In this document: piece after piece, positions 6,764 to 7,213 of the stretch | Position numbering within the stretch: the stretch's first letter is position 1 | Layout of the letters: each line of letters opens with the position of its first letter | Source of the DNA: Dysgonamonadaceae bacterium | GTDB taxonomy: Bacteria; Bacteroidota; Bacteroidia; Bacteroidales; Azobacteroidaceae | Assembly (NCBI GenBank): GCA_031255425.1 | Contig: JAIRSN010000207.1 | Coordinates: 1-7,213 of the forward strand | DNA length: 7,213 nucleotides | Reading direction: 5' to 3' | The notes under the pieces: model-generated | The model's input: the letters and a program-made list of their open reading frames with translations, nothing else | The model's database searches: none | What the model was told of the DNA's origin: nothing | Position numbers and translations under genes: made by a program

Positions 6764-6790
6764 AGGCGGCGCAGCCGCTTTTATATTTAA
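6764..6790. repeat. Hairpin repeat R2 (GCA loop, TTTTATATTT flank)
   Basis: GGCGGC (6765-6770) pairs with GCCGCT (6774-6779) around GCA, followed by TTTTATATTTAAAA. Compared with R1 the loop and flanks are the same, while the fifth stem pair is swapped from C-G to G-C and the first is A-T versus G-T. Pairing is thus kept despite base changes. The AT-rich stretch 6677-6763 before it shows nothing else I can name. Confidence 0.55.
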
Positions 6791-6801
6791 AAGATTTTCA
6801 C

Positions 6802-6847
6802 TATTTTTGTGCGGTTTCTTTTAACAAAGCATAGAAACCAATTTTTA
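6802..6847 (+). other. Promoter-like box followed by hairpin with T-run
   Basis: TATTTTTG (6802-6809) fits TAnnTTTG but has no TTTG at -33 spacing. Just after it, GGTTTC (6813-6818) pairs with GAAACC (6834-6839) around a 15-base loop, followed by AATTTTT. This may be a weak terminator for anything transcribed through the repeats, or a very short transcript. In AT-rich DNA both signals could arise by chance. Confidence 0.25.
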
Positions 6848-6884
6848 TACATATTTAATTTAAGAAAGCGTTAGCTTTTATTCT

Positions 6885-6892
6885 TATCTTTG
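6885..6892 (+). promoter_or_regulatory. -7 promoter box of candidate structured RNA
   Basis: TATCTTTG is an exact TAnnTTTG match. A start site a few bases downstream would fall at about 6896-6898, the first base pairs of the long hairpin beginning at 6896. No TTTG is seen at the expected -33 position. A small hairpin, GAAAGC (6864-6869) with GCTTTT (6874-6879), sits there instead. Confidence 0.45.
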
Positions 6893-6895
6893 AAA

Positions 6896-6987
6896 CTTAG
6901 ACAATTTCAATTATAGTAAGAATAAGTTAGTAAACGCTCACGCAGGAAGCGTGGGTATAACTTATTTGCTATAATGGGCAGTCTAAG
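6896..6987 (+). ncRNA. Candidate structured RNA, 6S (6S-Flavo)-like
   Basis: The region folds into one long interrupted hairpin. CTTAGAC (6896-6902) pairs with GTCTAAG (6981-6987). A bubble of 7 and 5 bases follows. Then ATTATAG (6910-6916) pairs with CTATAAT (6969-6975), AATAAGTTA (6921-6929) with TAACTTATT (6958-6966), and 6936-6943 with 6949-6956 under the loop AGGAA. All 7-, 7- and 9-bp stems are perfect, and the tip stem has only G-T departures. A rod with internal bubbles starting right at a predicted start site is the design of 6S RNA, which binds the housekeeping RNA polymerase by imitating an open promoter. Bacteroidetes have a short class known as 6S-Flavo, of about this length. I cannot match its consensus from memory, so the assignment rests on shape, size and promoter position. 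The alternative is a palindromic element or another ncRNA. The 3' end may extend to the hairpin at 7003-7032. Confidence 0.5.
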
Positions 6988-7002
6988 GCCTCAAAGACGG
7001 AT

Positions 7003-7032
7003 AAAGTTAGGATCCCGCGCTTCGAACTTTTT
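7003..7032 (+). terminator. Possible weak terminator of the candidate RNA
   Basis: AAAGTT (7003-7008) pairs with AACTTT (7025-7030), with GGA/TTC pairing inside after one mismatch, and a run of five T at 7028-7032. It would give a transcript of about 137 bases from 6896. The stem is weak and the T-run partly belongs to it. Confidence 0.3.
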
Positions 7033-7104
7033 AAATTGCTTCTCTCCGGGACTCAGGAAGCCCAACATACATCAATGAAACGTATACACAGAATATAATT
7101 CTTT

Positions 7105-7196
7105 CCGGCAAAGGTAAAGGCAACTTGTTATTCATTACACAAATAGATTTCTTTCTCATGTTTATAGTTAGTTGGAGTTGCCTTTACCGGAACCGG
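7105..7196. repeat. 13-bp perfect inverted repeat with 50-base loop
   Basis: GGTAAAGGCAACT (7113-7125) is exactly complementary to AGTTGCCTTTACC (7176-7188). Beyond an internal loop, CCGG at 7105-7108 and 7193-7196 can pair as well. The loop (7126-7175) is AT-rich. It could be a DNA-level inverted repeat (small mobile element or regulator site) or an RNA leader of a gene to the right of the window. On the - strand a 42-codon frame begins in the loop at 7159 and ends at 7031; I do not call it a gene. Confidence 0.6.
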
Positions 7197-7213
7197 ATTT
7201 ATCTGACAAAAAT

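Noticed and set aside
7005..7032. tRNA-like TTCGAAC at 7021-7027
   Set aside because: No acceptor stem, T-stem pairing or anticodon arm can be drawn around it.
7031..7159. 42-codon - strand frame (MRKKSICVMNNK...) at the right end
   Set aside because: It has an in-frame stop just upstream (7184-7186) and an ATG, but no recognisable motif, its promoter is not evident, and it overlaps the inverted repeat. Too short to call on its own.
7158..7213. Possible start of a + strand gene (MFIVSWSC...) running off the window
   Set aside because: Only 18 codons are visible, overlapping the inverted repeat, with only an imperfect promoter-like TAGATTTC upstream. It cannot be supported without more sequence.

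Overview
The window looks like a chromosomal accessory region of a Bacteroidetes bacterium, most likely a Bacteroidales lineage with a type IX secretion system (T9SS). The evidence is: BACON-domain lipoproteins with an M64-type metallopeptidase domain; two proteins ending in type A T9SS sorting domains (one partial); a FISUMP-type secreted protein; promoter-like boxes matching the Bacteroidetes -7 consensus TAnnTTTG; and A-rich leaders without Shine-Dalgarno sequences. All confident genes read on the + strand. The species cannot be named from the sequence.

Layout. Positions 1-630 are the 3' end of a secreted protein with a T9SS sorting domain, followed by two consecutive hairpins (638-742) that probably end its transcript. 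Positions 892-4578 are a two-gene unit of tandem BACON-M64 lipoprotein peptidase paralogues, 18 bases apart. The first has two BACON-like domains and a divergent metal-site region. The second has three BACON-like domains and an intact LADEY motif. Positions 4743-6269 are a second two-gene unit: a 162-residue T9SS cargo protein with two RKLTF motifs, then a FISUMP-domain protein. A strong intrinsic terminator lies at 6299-6331. The two units are preceded by similar upstream regions (800-836 and 4587-4623, 29 of 37 bases identical by eye), each followed 20-21 bases later by a TAnnTTTG box. They may therefore share regulation.

Positions 6332-7213 hold no convincing protein gene but are rich in structure. 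There is a cluster of short palindromes arranged with mirror symmetry (6425-6676), and two hairpins with the same loop and flank but compensatory stem changes (6371 and 6765). A promoter-like box is placed just before a long interrupted hairpin (6896-6987) that resembles a 6S-type RNA, possibly the Bacteroidetes 6S-Flavo class. Finally there is a 13-bp perfect inverted repeat around a 50-base loop (7113-7188).

Taken together, the genes encode envelope or secreted functions: surface-anchored peptidases with probable glycan-binding modules, and secreted small or adhesive proteins. Nothing in the window shows a substrate. The most interesting unexplained material is the noncoding right end, together with the altered metal-binding motifs of the paired peptidases.
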